Positions 1 to 8,506 of a DNA stretch of 64,000 nt are shown in pieces. The position numbers and the translations under genes were made by a program. Source of the stretch: Betaproteobacteria bacterium (GTDB lineage: Bacteria; Pseudomonadota; Gammaproteobacteria; Burkholderiales; Casimicrobiaceae); assembly GCA_013298145.1 (NCBI GenBank), contig JAAFJO010000001.1, positions 372,001 through 436,000 of the forward strand, read 5' to 3'. The notes below the pieces were generated by a model. It was not told the DNA's origin, did no database searches, and worked only from the letters and a program-made list of their open reading frames with translations. Position 1 is the first letter of the stretch, and the number at the start of each line of letters is the position of its first letter.

Positions 1-77
1 AGTGAGCAGTGAGCAGTGTGATGATTTTGTTTGCCTTTCGCAGTTCCCCGAAACTTGCCTGTCACGCTTAGGCTGCG

Positions 78-1169
78 GTGCGCGTGAATCGTCCCACATC
101 TGATCCGCTTTTCGCTACGCGAATCGCGGGCTGGCAACGCGAACACGGCCGCAACAGTTTGCCGTGGCAAAACACGCGCGACGCGTATCGAATTTGGCTC
201 TCCGAAATCATGTTGCAGCAAACGCAGGTTGCCACGGTGCTTGGCTACTACGAGCGCTTTCTTGCGTCTTGCCCAACGGTTCACGCGCTGGCGGACGCGA
301 GTGACGATGCTGTGATGGCGTTGTGGGCAGGCTTAGGCTACTACTCACGTGCACGCAATTTGCACAAAGCGGCGAAGCTCGTTGTTGAGAAGCACAGTGG
401 CGTGTTTCCGAACGATGTAAATGCGCTAGCTGAGTTGCCAGGTATCGGGCGTAGCACTGCTGCAGCGATCGCTGCGTTTGCCTACGACACCATCGCGCCC
501 ATTCTGGATGGCAATGTGAAGCGCGTTCTCGCGCGCCATGCGGGCATCGAAGGCTTTCCGGGCGTAAGCGCGGTGGAGAAGAAACTGTGGGCCGCAGCAG
601 AGGCACGCCTTCCGCATGCGCGTGAGGACATGGTGGCCTACACGCAAGGGCTCATGGATTTGGGCGCAACGGTGTGCACGAAAGCATCGCCCACATGCAT
701 GCTGTGCCCCGTTGCATCCGACTGCAAAGCGCGCATCGACGGCAAAATCGACGAAATTCCCGCGCCGAAACCCTCCAAAGCGCTGCCGCACAAAATGCAG
801 CGCTATTTGCTCGCGCTACACGCCGATACGGTGCTTTTGGTGAAGCGTCCGCCGCAGGGCATTTGGGGCGGACTGTGGTGTTTGCCGGAGCTTTCGAACG
901 ATGTGCCGCCCGGCGAGATGGATGCCGCGAGCAAAGCAAAATTTGCGATCGAACAAATCGAAAATACCGCGCCGCTCGCGAGCTTCGATCACAGCTTCAC
1001 TCATTTCAAACTCACGCTTCAACCGCTCAAAGTTGACGTTTCGCGCGTGGGAAAACGATTGGAAGAGGGCGGTTCGATGTGGATTGCGCTCGGCGAACTT
1101 GAGCGCGCTGCGCTCCCAAAACCGATCAAAACGCTTCTAAGCGAGCTCGTTAAATCACGGCAACTCTAG
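78..1169 (+). CDS. mutY: A/G-specific adenine DNA glycosylase MutY
   Basis: This enzyme removes adenine mispaired with 8-oxoguanine or guanine in base-excision repair. The protein of 363 residues has the usual MutY layout. The catalytic Glu is at about residue 43 in SEIMLQQTQV. The helix-hairpin-helix LPGIGRSTAAAI is near 120-131, and the catalytic Asp is at about 144 in LDGNVKRVLAR. A 4Fe-4S cluster ligand set with spacing C-x6-C-x2-C-x5-C is at about 200-216. A C-terminal NUDIX-like 8-oxoG recognition domain runs from about 240 to the end. The start used is GTG; a second in-frame GTG lies two codons downstream. It converges on the VOC gene over a 138-nt AT-rich gap. Length and motifs are normal for the family. 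Confidence 0.95.
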   Translation: MRVNRPTSDPLFATRIAGWQREHGRNSLPWQNTRDAYRIWLSEIMLQQTQVATVLGYYERFLASCPTVHALADASDDAVMALWAGLGYYSRARNLHKAAKLVVEKHSGVFPNDVNALAELPGIGRSTAAAIAAFAYDTIAPILDGNVKRVLARHAGIEGFPGVSAVEKKLWAAAEARLPHAREDMVAYTQGLMDLGATVCTKASPTCMLCPVASDCKARIDGKIDEIPAPKPSKALPHKMQRYLLALHADTVLLVKRPPQGIWGGLWCLPELSNDVPPGEMDAASKAKFAIEQIENTAPLASFDHSFTHFKLTLQPLKVDVSRVGKRLEEGGSMWIALGELERAALPKPIKTLLSELVKSRQL

Positions 1170-1307
1170 CCTTTAAACCCCAAATCAAAAGGCGCTAAAG
1201 ACAGTTTCGTAGATTTATTGCAAATTTATAAATAAGCCTTCTAGTCCCTATTAAACTTGAGTAGCCGCGTTAAAGCTATACGTTTTATTCCCGGATTAAG
1301 CGTTTGC

Positions 1308-1670
1308 CTAGAGGTTCTGCGCAATTCGCCAAAGCACTTTGCTCGGGTCGAAAAGCTCGAAATCTCGCATGCCCCACGGCTGATCGCGCGGCTCGCCCAT
1401 GCGAACGTTGAAGCGCTCGGTGATCCGTTCGCGCACTAGGTGACGATGCCAATCATCCACGTTTTCCACAAGCAGGTGCATCATGATTTCATCGGGAAAT
1501 GCGGTCGGTTGAAAGTTTTGCAGCAGAAAACTGCAATCTCCACGGTTGAAATACGCAATTTCTCGATCTGAAAACTTGCACGTGAAGCCTACCGCTTCAT
1601 AAAAAGCCTTTGAGAGCGCAAAGTCTTTGGCGGGAATAAACGCCTTGATTTCAACAGTGTTCAGATTCAT
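1308..1670 (-). CDS. VOC (glyoxalase/bleomycin-resistance) superfamily protein
   Basis: This is a small single-domain VOC-fold protein of about 120 residues, substrate unknown. It has the typical N-terminal strand-helix pattern (AKDFALSKAFYEAVGF), a middle with ISREIAYF-like strands (SDREIAYFNRGDCSFLLQ), and the C-terminal signature FELFDPSKVLWRI, as in the lactoylglutathione lyase-like group. The start was set at 1670 because an AGGAGG ribosome-binding site lies just upstream on the minus strand (about 1675-1682); the longer frame to 1703 would bury it. It converges with mutY and diverges from the YeeE-type gene. It could bind a metal, a drug or a small metabolite; the sequence does not decide. 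Confidence 0.8.
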   Translation of the reverse strand: MNLNTVEIKAFIPAKDFALSKAFYEAVGFTCKFSDREIAYFNRGDCSFLLQNFQPTAFPDEIMMHLLVENVDDWHRHLVRERITERFNVRMGEPRDQPWGMRDFELFDPSKVLWRIAQNL

Positions 1671-1779
1671 TGCTTGCCTCCTCAGAATAAAGTAATTCCG
1701 CATTCAGCAGACGCGGGCCAGGCCGCGACCGCGATAATCTGCGGTTCTGCGCGTCCGCCATTCCTAAAACATAAAGCCT

Positions 1780-2880
1780 ATGCCCGCCGAAATCGTCTCC
1801 CTTCAACACGCCGCCGCTTGGTGGGCGTTCGCGCTGTCTTTCGTGTTCGGCGCTGTGACGCAGCGTAGCAACTATTGCACGATGGGCGCGATTTCTGACA
1901 TCGCAAATTTCGGTGACTGGACACGCGCGCGCATGGCGCTCGCCTCCGTCGGGCTCGCGGTCGTTGGCGTGGCGATCCTGAAATTGACGGGTACCGTCGA
2001 TATCGCAAAGTCGTTTTATGTTGCGCCGAAGCTCATTTGGCTTTCGCACATCGTTGGCGGACTCGCGTTTGGTTTTGGCATGACGCTTGCCTCTGGCTGC
2101 GGCAGCAAAACGTTGATCCGCGTGGGCGCGGGAAGTCTTCGCGCGCTCGTCACCTTGCTCGTGATGGGGCTGTTCGCATGGTTCACGCTGCGTGGCATTC
2201 TTGGCGTGTTACGAGTGAACACACTGGATCAAGTCGCCGTCACCTTGTCGAGCGCGCAAGATATTCCGTCGATCCTTGGACTCGCGGGCGCCAACGCGAG
2301 CTATTTCGCAATTGCCATCGGCATCGCGCTACTGGTCTTTGCGTTCATCGGAAAGGAATTCCGCGCCGACAAGTGGAATTGGATCGGCGGCCTGATCGTT
2401 GGCGCAACCGTGATCGCAGGCTGGTATGCCACGGGCAAAGTCGGCTTCATCGCTGAACATCCCGAAACGCTCGAAGCGGCATGGGTCGCAACCAATTCTG
2501 GGCGGCCCGAATCGCTCACCTTTACCGCGCCACCCGCCTATTTGCTCGAACTCCTGGCGTTCTGGAGCGATAGGAGCAAGTTCGTCACCTTCGGCGTCGC
2601 GAGCGTCCTCGGCGTGATCGTGGGCGCATGCGCGATGGCGCTCAATACCAAAACTTTCCGCTGGGAGGGCTTCGCCTCAACCGAAGATCTGACGAACCAT
2701 CTCGTCGGCGCAGCGCTTATGGGCTTGGGTGGTGTGCTCGCGCTTGGCTGCACAGTAGGTCAAGGCTTAAGCGGCATGAGCACGCTCGCACTCGGCTCGC
2801 TCATCACGGTCGCAGCCATTGTTGCCGGCTGTCGCGCGGCGCTGGCGTATCAAATGTGGCGGTTGGAAAAACTATCGTAA
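1780..2880 (+). CDS. YeeE/YedE (TsuA-like) inner-membrane transporter
   Basis: This is a polytopic membrane protein of 366 residues of the YeeE/YedE family (PF04143), whose best-known member TsuA imports thiosulfate. Seen directly are many hydrophobic helices and the conserved family motifs: SNYCTMGA near residue 31, GMTLASGCGSKTLIRVGAGS near 100-120, and a second pseudo-repeat GCTVGQGLSGMSTLALGS near 325-342. The conserved cysteines in these motifs are the residues proposed to relay thiosulfate in TsuA. No tusA or rhodanese gene lies beside it here, so the exact sulfur substrate is open. Its 3' end overlaps the convergent DUF2939 gene by 9 nt. Confidence 0.85.
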   Translation: MPAEIVSLQHAAAWWAFALSFVFGAVTQRSNYCTMGAISDIANFGDWTRARMALASVGLAVVGVAILKLTGTVDIAKSFYVAPKLIWLSHIVGGLAFGFGMTLASGCGSKTLIRVGAGSLRALVTLLVMGLFAWFTLRGILGVLRVNTLDQVAVTLSSAQDIPSILGLAGANASYFAIAIGIALLVFAFIGKEFRADKWNWIGGLIVGATVIAGWYATGKVGFIAEHPETLEAAWVATNSGRPESLTFTAPPAYLLELLAFWSDRSKFVTFGVASVLGVIVGACAMALNTKTFRWEGFASTEDLTNHLVGAALMGLGGVLALGCTVGQGLSGMSTLALGSLITVAAIVAGCRAALAYQMWRLEKLS

Positions 2881-3429
2881 CGGCAAGCGAACCGAGGAGA
2901 GTTTCCACGAAAGCAGACCACTTCGCGTGAGCATGAACTGCGAAGGTGCGCTGGTGCTGTCGCGCTTTTTCACGCGCAAGCTGAATTCGTTCAAGCTTTC
3001 ATAGCCTATCTCGATTTCGACCTTCGGCGGTTCACTCGTTGCGCTCGGCGAGTTCACGTCGCTGCGAGCGCGCCTGCCGGGCCGCGCTTCTGCCCATGAT
3101 TTGCCTTGCATCAGAAGCGCCAAGCTCTGTGGCGAAATCGCGGCATCGATCGCCGCGTTCATTACAGGCGAGGCGAGCGCGCCTGCAATCAAATCAAGCG
3201 CCCGGTTGCCCGTGCCGCGCTCAAGCGCGCGATCGATCACACCACTTTCGATCAAACTCTGCTTTGCGCTTTCGCGAAGCTTGGGATAGTCAACAAATTG
3301 CGAAAATTTCTCATAGTCGCCCGCCTCGGCAGCCGTCTTCATTTGCCAGAGGGCGAAGTGCGGTGTGGCATAGAAAAGGCTGCACACCACGAACGCGGTG
3401 ACCACGGAGACAATCACTTTCCATTTCAT
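2872..3429 (-). CDS. DUF2939-type membrane-anchored protein
   Basis: This is a protein of about 185 residues with an N-terminal membrane anchor or signal (KWKVIVSVVTAFVVCSLFY). After it comes the phrase HFALWQMKTAAEAGDYEKFSQFVDYPKLRES, characteristic of DUF2939: a hydrophobic anchor, then a helical domain that mentions D-Y-P-x-LRES. Function is unknown for the family. The ATG at 3429 was preferred over the upstream 3558 start. The longer version would run into the divergent phhA gene, and its extra 43 residues are basic and unlike a signal peptide. It lies head to head with phhA and overlaps the YeeE-type gene at its 3' end. Confidence 0.75.
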   Translation of the reverse strand: MKWKVIVSVVTAFVVCSLFYATPHFALWQMKTAAEAGDYEKFSQFVDYPKLRESAKQSLIESGVIDRALERGTGNRALDLIAGALASPVMNAAIDAAISPQSLALLMQGKSWAEARPGRRARSDVNSPSATSEPPKVEIEIGYESLNEFSLRVKKRDSTSAPSQFMLTRSGLLSWKLSSVRLPLR

Positions 3430-3503
3430 CCGGCTGACTATCTCACAATCCCTCCGCGCGGTGTTCGCAACAAAATTGCTCTGCATCACGCCAAAATAGC
3501 GGC

Positions 3504-4379
3504 ATGAATACAGCCACCCACAAAGACGCCGTGCCACCCGCGGGCTTCGACATTTCACACAAAGTTCGCGACGGCAATCCCGGTTTGCGCGGCAACTATT
3601 CTCGAATGGCAGCGGATTACACCGTGCCGCAATCGGTGAGCGATTACACAGCGGAACAAAAAGCGCGCTGGTTGCGCTTGGTGGAGCGGCAAATGGCGCT
3701 GATTCCCTCGCGCGCGTGCAACGAGTTTCTCGACGCCATCAACGGTTTAACGGCGCTCGACATGCGGCGCGGCATCCCGAATTTCACCGACGTCAACGTG
3801 GCGCTCAAGGCGGCCACGAATTGGACGCTCGTTGGCGTGCCCGGCCTGTTGCCGGACGACGTGTTCTTCACCCATCTCGCCAATCGCCGCTTCCCGGTGA
3901 CTGTGTGGCTGCGCGAAGAGAGTGAATTCGACTATATCGTCGAGCCGGATCTCTTCCACGATTTCTTCGGCCACGTGCCGATGCTCTTCACGCCGATCTA
4001 TGCCGATCATTTACAGGCGTATGGCGAAGGCGCGCTCAAAGCGAAGCGACTGGGCGGCCTCGATTGGCTCGCGCGACTCTATTGGTACACGATTGAATTC
4101 GGTTTGATTCGTGAAAAGGGGGACGTAAAGGCCGGAGCCGGTGTCGGCGACATTCGCGCCTACGGTGCGGGTATTCTTTCGTCGCCGAAAGAGCTGATCT
4201 ATGCACTCGAATCCAGCGCGCCGCAACGCGTGCCGTTTGATGTGATGCATTCGATGCGCACGCCCGTTTTGATTGATGACGTACAGTCGATTTACTTCAT
4301 CCTCGAATCGTTTCAGCAACTGCGCGACGATACCGCGCCCGATTTCACGCCGTATTACGCAACGCTAGCGCGCGAGTAA
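3504..4379 (+). CDS. phhA: Phenylalanine 4-monooxygenase
   Basis: This is an aromatic amino-acid hydroxylase that converts phenylalanine to tyrosine using tetrahydropterin, O2 and non-haem iron. Its 291 residues match the bacterial monomeric form, which lacks the N-terminal ACT regulatory domain of animal enzymes. The iron ligands are clear: His152 and His157 in HDFFGHVPML, and Glu198 in YWYTIEFGLI. The segment GDIRAYGAGILSS is also family-typical. No pterin-4a-carbinolamine dehydratase (phhB) gene is next to it, so cofactor recycling must be encoded elsewhere. The start ATG is preceded by a short divergent promoter region shared with the DUF2939 gene. Confidence 0.95.
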   Translation: MNTATHKDAVPPAGFDISHKVRDGNPGLRGNYSRMAADYTVPQSVSDYTAEQKARWLRLVERQMALIPSRACNEFLDAINGLTALDMRRGIPNFTDVNVALKAATNWTLVGVPGLLPDDVFFTHLANRRFPVTVWLREESEFDYIVEPDLFHDFFGHVPMLFTPIYADHLQAYGEGALKAKRLGGLDWLARLYWYTIEFGLIREKGDVKAGAGVGDIRAYGAGILSSPKELIYALESSAPQRVPFDVMHSMRTPVLIDDVQSIYFILESFQQLRDDTAPDFTPYYATLARE

Positions 4380-4387
4380 GCGAACAG

Positions 4388-4927
4388 TTAGAACGACGAT
4401 CCGGGCGCTTGCAAGAAGGCAACTTCTTCGGCGGTCGATGCGCGTCCGAGAATCGCGTTTCGATGTGGATAGCGACCAAAGCGTTCGATGATCGCGAGAT
4501 GGCGGCGCTCAAAATCTAAATTGCTTTCTAGCCCTGGCTGCGCGAAGAGCCGTAACGCTTCTTGATGCACGACGAGCGATTCGCTGTGCATGTAGGGCAT
4601 GTAGGCGAATTTGCGTTGCTCAACGGGAAGCGCCATGTCGCCGCCGCACGTTACGAGCTCTTGCGCGAGCGCGAGAGCGAGCGCATCCTGCGCGAACGAG
4701 CGGGGCGAGCCGCGAAACATGTTCCGTGAGAATTGATCGAGCACGATGATTTCAGCGAGGCGACCTTCGGGCGTGCTGCGCCACGCAAATAGCTCGCAGC
4801 GCGATGCCGCTTCGAGCGTCGATCCAAAGCGCTCAGCGATCAAGGCATCCAACGCGTCATCTTTCGCGAAGTGTTGCTTCGGCGTGAGTTCGGCGAACCA
4901 GAAATCGAGGATCGTTTGAGCGTTCAT
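4388..4927 (-). CDS. DUF924 family protein
   Basis: This protein of 179 residues matches the DUF924 family throughout. It opens with AQTILDFWFAELTPKQHFAKDDALDALI. The core LAEIIVLDQFSRNMFRGSPRSFAQDALAL and the later PYMHSESLVVHQEALRLF and RFGRYPHRNAILGR are the hallmark conserved blocks. The fold is all-helical and TPR-like; the biochemical role is not established. It stands alone, convergent with phhA. A 23-bp inverted repeat separates its 5' end from the 3' end of the LysR gene. Confidence 0.9.
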   Translation of the reverse strand: MNAQTILDFWFAELTPKQHFAKDDALDALIAERFGSTLEAASRCELFAWRSTPEGRLAEIIVLDQFSRNMFRGSPRSFAQDALALALAQELVTCGGDMALPVEQRKFAYMPYMHSESLVVHQEALRLFAQPGLESNLDFERRHLAIIERFGRYPHRNAILGRASTAEEVAFLQAPGSSF

Positions 4928-4949
4928 GGCGGCGTTTGAATCGTTGCAT

Positions 4950-5055
4950 CGTAGGGTGCAATCTTATTGCACCACTGTTTGATACATAGCGCCACGGATT
5001 GAAGAAATGCGCTTCGCGCGGTGTTTCACGAAGTGCAATGAGATTGCACCCTACG
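4950..5055. repeat. Inverted repeat, 23-bp arms, abutting the LysR stop codon
   Basis: The left arm is 4950-4972 and the right arm 5033-5055. They are reverse complements with one mismatch, and each arm contains a smaller self-complementary core, GTGCAAT...ATTGCAC. The right arm ends at the base next to the stop codon of the minus-strand lysR gene. The 60-nt interior has no ORF. Such elements can form a hairpin in the transcript and may act as a terminator or 3' stabiliser. Confidence 0.8.
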
Positions 5056-6030
5056 TCACACTCTACGTTTCGCGGGCTTTGATTTCGCCGCGTTCATCGC
5101 TTCGTCAAACCATGGATCGTTTTCTTTGCCGCCGAATGATTCGATGAGGAAATCGAGGAATGCTCGCGTGCGTGCGGGCACGTATTTGCGGGTAGGCGTT
5201 GCCGCGTAAAGATACAAGGTGACGATGCGCCAATCGGGCAGCACGAGTTCCACTTCGCCGCGCACCAGAGCGTCGTGCGCCATAAACGTGGCAAGCGCGC
5301 CAATGCCCATGCCGTGCATGGCCGCATGATGCAACACATCAAAATGCGATGTTGCCAGCGCCATCGCGGGCGGCGGCGTGAGATAGGGCTTTGCTTTGCT
5401 TTTCGGGTCGCGCGGCGTGAACAGCGTTTCGCTGCGGCTCTGCGGCGTAAAAGGCAGCAGCATTTCATGTTGCGAGAGTTCGCTCGGATGCGTGGGGCGA
5501 CCATGCTGATCGAGGTAGCGTTTACTCGCGACTAAGGTGACTTCGCTCTGCGCCAGGATTCGAGCAACAAACGATCCGCTGGTGAGCGGTTTGTTCATCG
5601 TTAAGATCGAAACGTCGTGGCTTTCATCGGCGGTGCCGACCGAATTTTGAATGGTGAGTTCGATGATGAGCTTCGGATAGCGCTCTCGAAAACGCGGCAA
5701 AAATTTGGCGAGTTGATGCGTCGCGAACCCAGGTGAGCAGAGCACGCGAATGGTGCCTTCGGGTTCGGCGGTTTCAAGCGTCGCCACGGTTTGCGCTTCT
5801 TCCACATCGACAAGAATGCGCTGCACGTGCTCCAAATAGCGCTCACCCGCTTGAGTGAGCGTGACGCTGCGCGTGGTGCGATTTAGAAGCCGCACTTTCA
5901 GATGCGCTTCCAAATCCGCGACGAGCCGCGTCATCACGGCGGGCGTCATGTCGAACGCATCCGCCGCTTTGGTGAAGCTGCCGAGTTCTACGACTTTAGC
6001 GAAGGCGCGCATGGCGCGAAGTTGATCCAT
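5056..6030 (-). CDS. LysR-family transcriptional regulator
   Basis: This is a regulator of 324 residues. An N-terminal winged helix-turn-helix (about 1-60: [39 protein letters not shown]) is followed by [20 protein letters not shown] two-lobe effector-binding domain (about 90-300) contains [19 protein letters not shown]. It belongs to the common LysR subgroup close to AaeR/DmlR-type proteins. The C-terminus is extended and basic (KSKPAKRR). No divergent target gene is adjacent: upstream is a 500-nt region with an inverted repeat. Target and inducer are unknown. Confidence 0.92.
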   Translation of the reverse strand: MDQLRAMRAFAKVVELGSFTKAADAFDMTPAVMTRLVADLEAHLKVRLLNRTTRSVTLTQAGERYLEHVQRILVDVEEAQTVATLETAEPEGTIRVLCSPGFATHQLAKFLPRFRERYPKLIIELTIQNSVGTADESHDVSILTMNKPLTSGSFVARILAQSEVTLVASKRYLDQHGRPTHPSELSQHEMLLPFTPQSRSETLFTPRDPKSKAKPYLTPPPAMALATSHFDVLHHAAMHGMGIGALATFMAHDALVRGEVELVLPDWRIVTLYLYAATPTRKYVPARTRAFLDFLIESFGGKENDPWFDEAMNAAKSKPAKRRV

Positions 6031-6076
6031 GAGATCGTCGGTCTTTCAGTCGGTGGTTCGTGAAGTGCGGGGGTGC

Positions 6077-6313
6077 TTTTTGACGCTGACTACGCTGATT
6101 TCGCGGATTTACGCAGATTATTTTTTGTGGATTCGTGAGCGCCTGATGTTTCAATCAGTGGGGCATAAATGGCCTGCGCGATTTTTTGACACAGATTACA
6201 CAGATGATGTCAGTTGATTTACACAGATTCCTTTAGGAGATTCATCGCAGCTCCGAACACCAAAACAATCTGAGTAAATCCGCGAAATCAGCGTAATCAG
6301 CGTCAAAAAAATC
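6077..6313. repeat. Long inverted repeat built of tandem 9-11-bp units
   Basis: The arms at about 6077-6127 and 6261-6313 are near-perfect reverse complements of roughly 50 bp, each beginning with a T-run. Each arm is itself a row of degenerate units of the form ACGCTGATT or ACGCAGATT. The spacer holds a further related block (CACAGATTACACAGAT, then GATTTACACAGATT). The same family occurs after dnaA and after dnaN in this window. The T-runs would allow it to terminate transcription in both directions. It lies upstream of the minus-strand LysR gene. Confidence 0.85.
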
Positions 6314-6557
6314 GGGGCTACATCGCGGTCCGCCCGCCCATGCACTGAAGCGCTTCGCCAGCACTGCACCGCGAATTTCAAGCGTTTGATTATTGCGTAT
6401 TTTGCAATAACCAATTGATTGAATATCTATTTATTCATGTTCTAGCAATACCTAGCATTCATTCCATCGACGAAGGCGGGAACGACGCCTCGCCGAAAGA
6501 GAGCGGCAAAAGCCGCCAGGCACTGACTTCTCAACCTCCCCCTTTAGGAAACACATC
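6313..6557 (+). promoter_or_regulatory. Leader region of the small secreted protein gene, with two predicted hairpins
   Basis: After the inverted repeat there is an AT-rich stretch (about 6375-6460) suitable for a promoter. The leader then contains two stems by eye. One is GGCG/CGCC around 6474-6489. The other is GCGGC-AAAA-GCCGC around 6506-6519, within a GC-rich block (6468-6530) that has no ORF. A TTTAGGAAACA segment just before the ATG at 6558 supplies the ribosome-binding site. I could not match the structure to a named riboswitch; some phrases recall glycine-riboswitch sequence but the match is not convincing. Confidence 0.4.
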
Positions 6558-6908
6558 ATGAATACGAAATCTGTTTTGATCGCTACCCTTTTTGCTGCAG
6601 CAACCAGCGTTGCATTCGCAAATGACGCCGCCCCAGCTGCCGCAGCTGCACCTGCTGCTCAAAAGGCAGAAGCAGTGCAAGTCGCGCAAGCCAATACCGG
6701 TATGCGCAACATCGCGCCCGCTGCGCGCGCCGGTAGCAATGCAGTCTCCGCATCATGCGCGAGCACCTACAACGACGCGACTTCGATGATCGTTTGCTCG
6801 AGCGGGACCGACGGCCGCACCCGCGCGCAAGTGCGCGAAGAAACCCGCGCATGGCTCAATTCGTCAGAAGGCCGCGCAGCACGCGCGCAAACGGTAGGCG
6901 CGTTCTAA
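6558..6908 (+). CDS. Small secreted protein, alanine-rich, DUF4148-like C-terminal motif
   Basis: This is an exported protein of 116 residues. A Sec signal peptide with likely cleavage after VAFA (about residue 21) is followed by an Ala/Pro-rich low-complexity stretch. A short C-terminal segment contains RTRAQVREETRAWLNS, resembling the LTRAQVRAEL motif of small periplasmic DUF4148 proteins of Burkholderiales. Two cysteines (CASTYNDATSMIVC) could form a disulfide in the periplasm. Function is unknown. It is a single-gene unit: a long leader lies before it and a strong intrinsic terminator right after it. Confidence 0.7.
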   Translation: MNTKSVLIATLFAAATSVAFANDAAPAAAAAPAAQKAEAVQVAQANTGMRNIAPAARAGSNAVSASCASTYNDATSMIVCSSGTDGRTRAQVREETRAWLNSSEGRAARAQTVGAF

Positions 6909-6943
6909 AGAATTGCCGCAGCAACGCCTGTTGTTGGGCACAC

Positions 6944-6970
6944 AAAAAACGCGCTTCGGCGCGTTTTTTA
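6944..6970. terminator. Bidirectional rho-independent terminator
   Basis: Six A, then stem CGCGC, loop TTCG, stem GCGCG, then six T. The stem plus flanking A- and T-runs works for the plus-strand secreted-protein gene ending at 6908 and for the minus-strand PhyH gene ending at 6981. Confidence 0.92.
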
Positions 6971-6980
6971 TTGCGGCTTT

Positions 6981-7658
6981 CTATGACGTTGCGAGAGCCG
7001 CGCTCGGCGGATCGAACCGCTCGCTCGTATCCATGCGCACGCTGCGAAGCGGCGCCGTTTCTAGATGCGTGCTGTAAAGCGATTCCGCGAAATAGCCGAT
7101 CAGAATGCTGCGGCGGCGCTCGCCACTCGGATTCAGGCTTGCCCCGTGCAAAAGATTCGCATCGAATACGAGCGCATCGCCCGCCTTGCCTGAGATTTGT
7201 ACGCTGCGCGCTTCGTCTTCAGGCGTAGCGGGCGCGGTGACTGCGCCGTCGCGATGACTTCCCGCAACGTAGCGCGTTGCGCCGTTGCTCGGGCCGTAAT
7301 CATCGAAGAACACCATCACGTTCACCGTGTCGCCCGGTCGGCGCGCGGAGAAATCTCTGTGCAGACCCTGATGACCGCCGCCCATCAACGGCTCGCGCCC
7401 CTCTACCTGAGCCAGAAAAAACCGCTCACCGATCAATTCACCGACCACCGCCAAGAGCGCAGGCAAGCGACACACCGCCTGTATCGTCGGATCAAGATCG
7501 AGCATCGAATGACGCCAATCCGGCCCGCGCGGCACCCGCCATTGGGCAGACGGCGTTTCGCACGCATCAAACGCAGCGCGAAGATCATCCAACCAGTCCG
7601 CAGGCACCAGACCGCGCAGCAGCGCATAGCCATCGCGATGAAGTTGTTCGGGGTTCAT
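6981..7658 (-). CDS. Phytanoyl-CoA dioxygenase (PhyH) family protein
   Basis: This is a predicted Fe(II)/2-oxoglutarate-dependent oxygenase of about 225 residues. The facial triad is visible: HRD in GLHRDFSARRPGDTVNVMVFF (His100 and Asp102 counting from this start) and the distal His in LLHGASLN (about 171), followed by RRRSILIGYF carrying the likely 2-oxoglutarate-binding Arg. The ATG at 7658 (GGAAG upstream) opens the conserved MNPEQLHRDGYALLRG. The frame is open to 7754, so a longer protein is possible. The substrate is unknown; family members hydroxylate fatty acyls, ectoine, antibiotics and other small molecules. It stands alone upstream of a strong terminator. Confidence 0.85.
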   Translation of the reverse strand: MNPEQLHRDGYALLRGLVPADWLDDLRAAFDACETPSAQWRVPRGPDWRHSMLDLDPTIQAVCRLPALLAVVGELIGERFFLAQVEGREPLMGGGHQGLHRDFSARRPGDTVNVMVFFDDYGPSNGATRYVAGSHRDGAVTAPATPEDEARSVQISGKAGDALVFDANLLHGASLNPSGERRRSILIGYFAESLYSTHLETAPLRSVRMDTSERFDPPSAALATS

Positions 7659-7809
7659 GACTTCCGCTTCGCTTTCAAATTCACACTGGTGTTCTTCGAA
7701 CGGCTTTGCACAAACTTCAACCACCTTCGTCATGGATTCGTCATTTTGTATCACGCCCGAGTGCGACCAATTGATCGGCCATTTGCCGTTGAGGAGCCCC
7801 TGCTAGTGG

Positions 7810-8412
7810 TTAGGCGTCGCTGCGCGCGACCCAGCCAACTTGAACCCGCCAAGCGAGTTCATCCTTCTTGTGTGCCGCGTACCTCTCTTCGGTCGGGCGT
7901 GGCGAGTTCTTCATGCTTTCCAAGCGCTCCGAGATGGGACTTAGACCCGCTTGGCGACGCCGCTCATCCAACGAAGCCGGATTTTCGACGGGGCACACGA
8001 CTGGTCCGCTGGGCGTGATCTCGAACTGAGTGCCAAAGCGCTGCAACCCTCCTTCCGAGACGCGGATGCGGTCGTCCAAGTAGGCCAGTTGCCAGAGCGG
8101 TACGCTGCCGGTGGCGACTTCGCGCTCAAGCAGACTGCGGCAAGTGCGCATGAACTCTGGTTCGGCGATGGCATGCTGCGCAATCAGCCATGTAGCTTCC
8201 GCTCCGTCGGAGCCCGCTAATTGTTCGTTCGGCCATCCGAAGCGCTCAATCAACGCTCGAAGTTGCCGTGCGTTGTCGCGATGCACGGCTTCCATACGAG
8301 CGTCGTAGCCTTCGCACGGAGCGCCACTCGCTTCCAACGCTTCTCGCAGACTCAAATCGCGAGCTTGCAGGGCGAGAAGTGTTTTGCGGAGATTTGTCGA
8401 AGAAGAGGGCAC
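7810..8412 (-). CDS. DUF6624-like protein
   Basis: This is a cytosolic protein of 200 residues. Its middle (ATWLIAQHAIAEPEFMRTCRSLLEREVATGSVPLWQLAYLDDRIRVSEGGLQRFGTQF) has the pattern of DUF6624: W-L-I-x-Q-H-A, then L-A-Y-L-x-D-R, then R-F-G-T-Q. The invariant His, Asp-Arg and Gly-Thr-Gln are present. No signal peptide or membrane segment is seen. Function is unknown; such genes are often scattered singly beside other small uncharacterised genes, as here. It is followed by the PhyH gene on the same strand after 150 nt. Confidence 0.7.
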   Translation of the reverse strand: MPSSSTNLRKTLLALQARDLSLREALEASGAPCEGYDARMEAVHRDNARQLRALIERFGWPNEQLAGSDGAEATWLIAQHAIAEPEFMRTCRSLLEREVATGSVPLWQLAYLDDRIRVSEGGLQRFGTQFEITPSGPVVCPVENPASLDERRRQAGLSPISERLESMKNSPRPTEERYAAHKKDELAWRVQVGWVARSDA

Positions 8413-8506
8413 GGTGACTGCGGTGGCTTACGTTGGAGGTAAGTGGCCGCAGGCATGAAGGGTACCCATTGGCGCAGCCGCCGGGTGGTCCGTCTTGACC
8501 GAAGTG

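Noticed and set aside
1..77. Short tandem AGTGAGC repeats at the left edge
   Set aside because: Only two and a half units are visible at the window edge; too little sequence to call an element.
7197..8018. 273-codon plus-strand ORF across the PhyH and DUF6624 genes
   Set aside because: Spans two genes on the other strand with clear family motifs; composition is Arg-rich antisense type.
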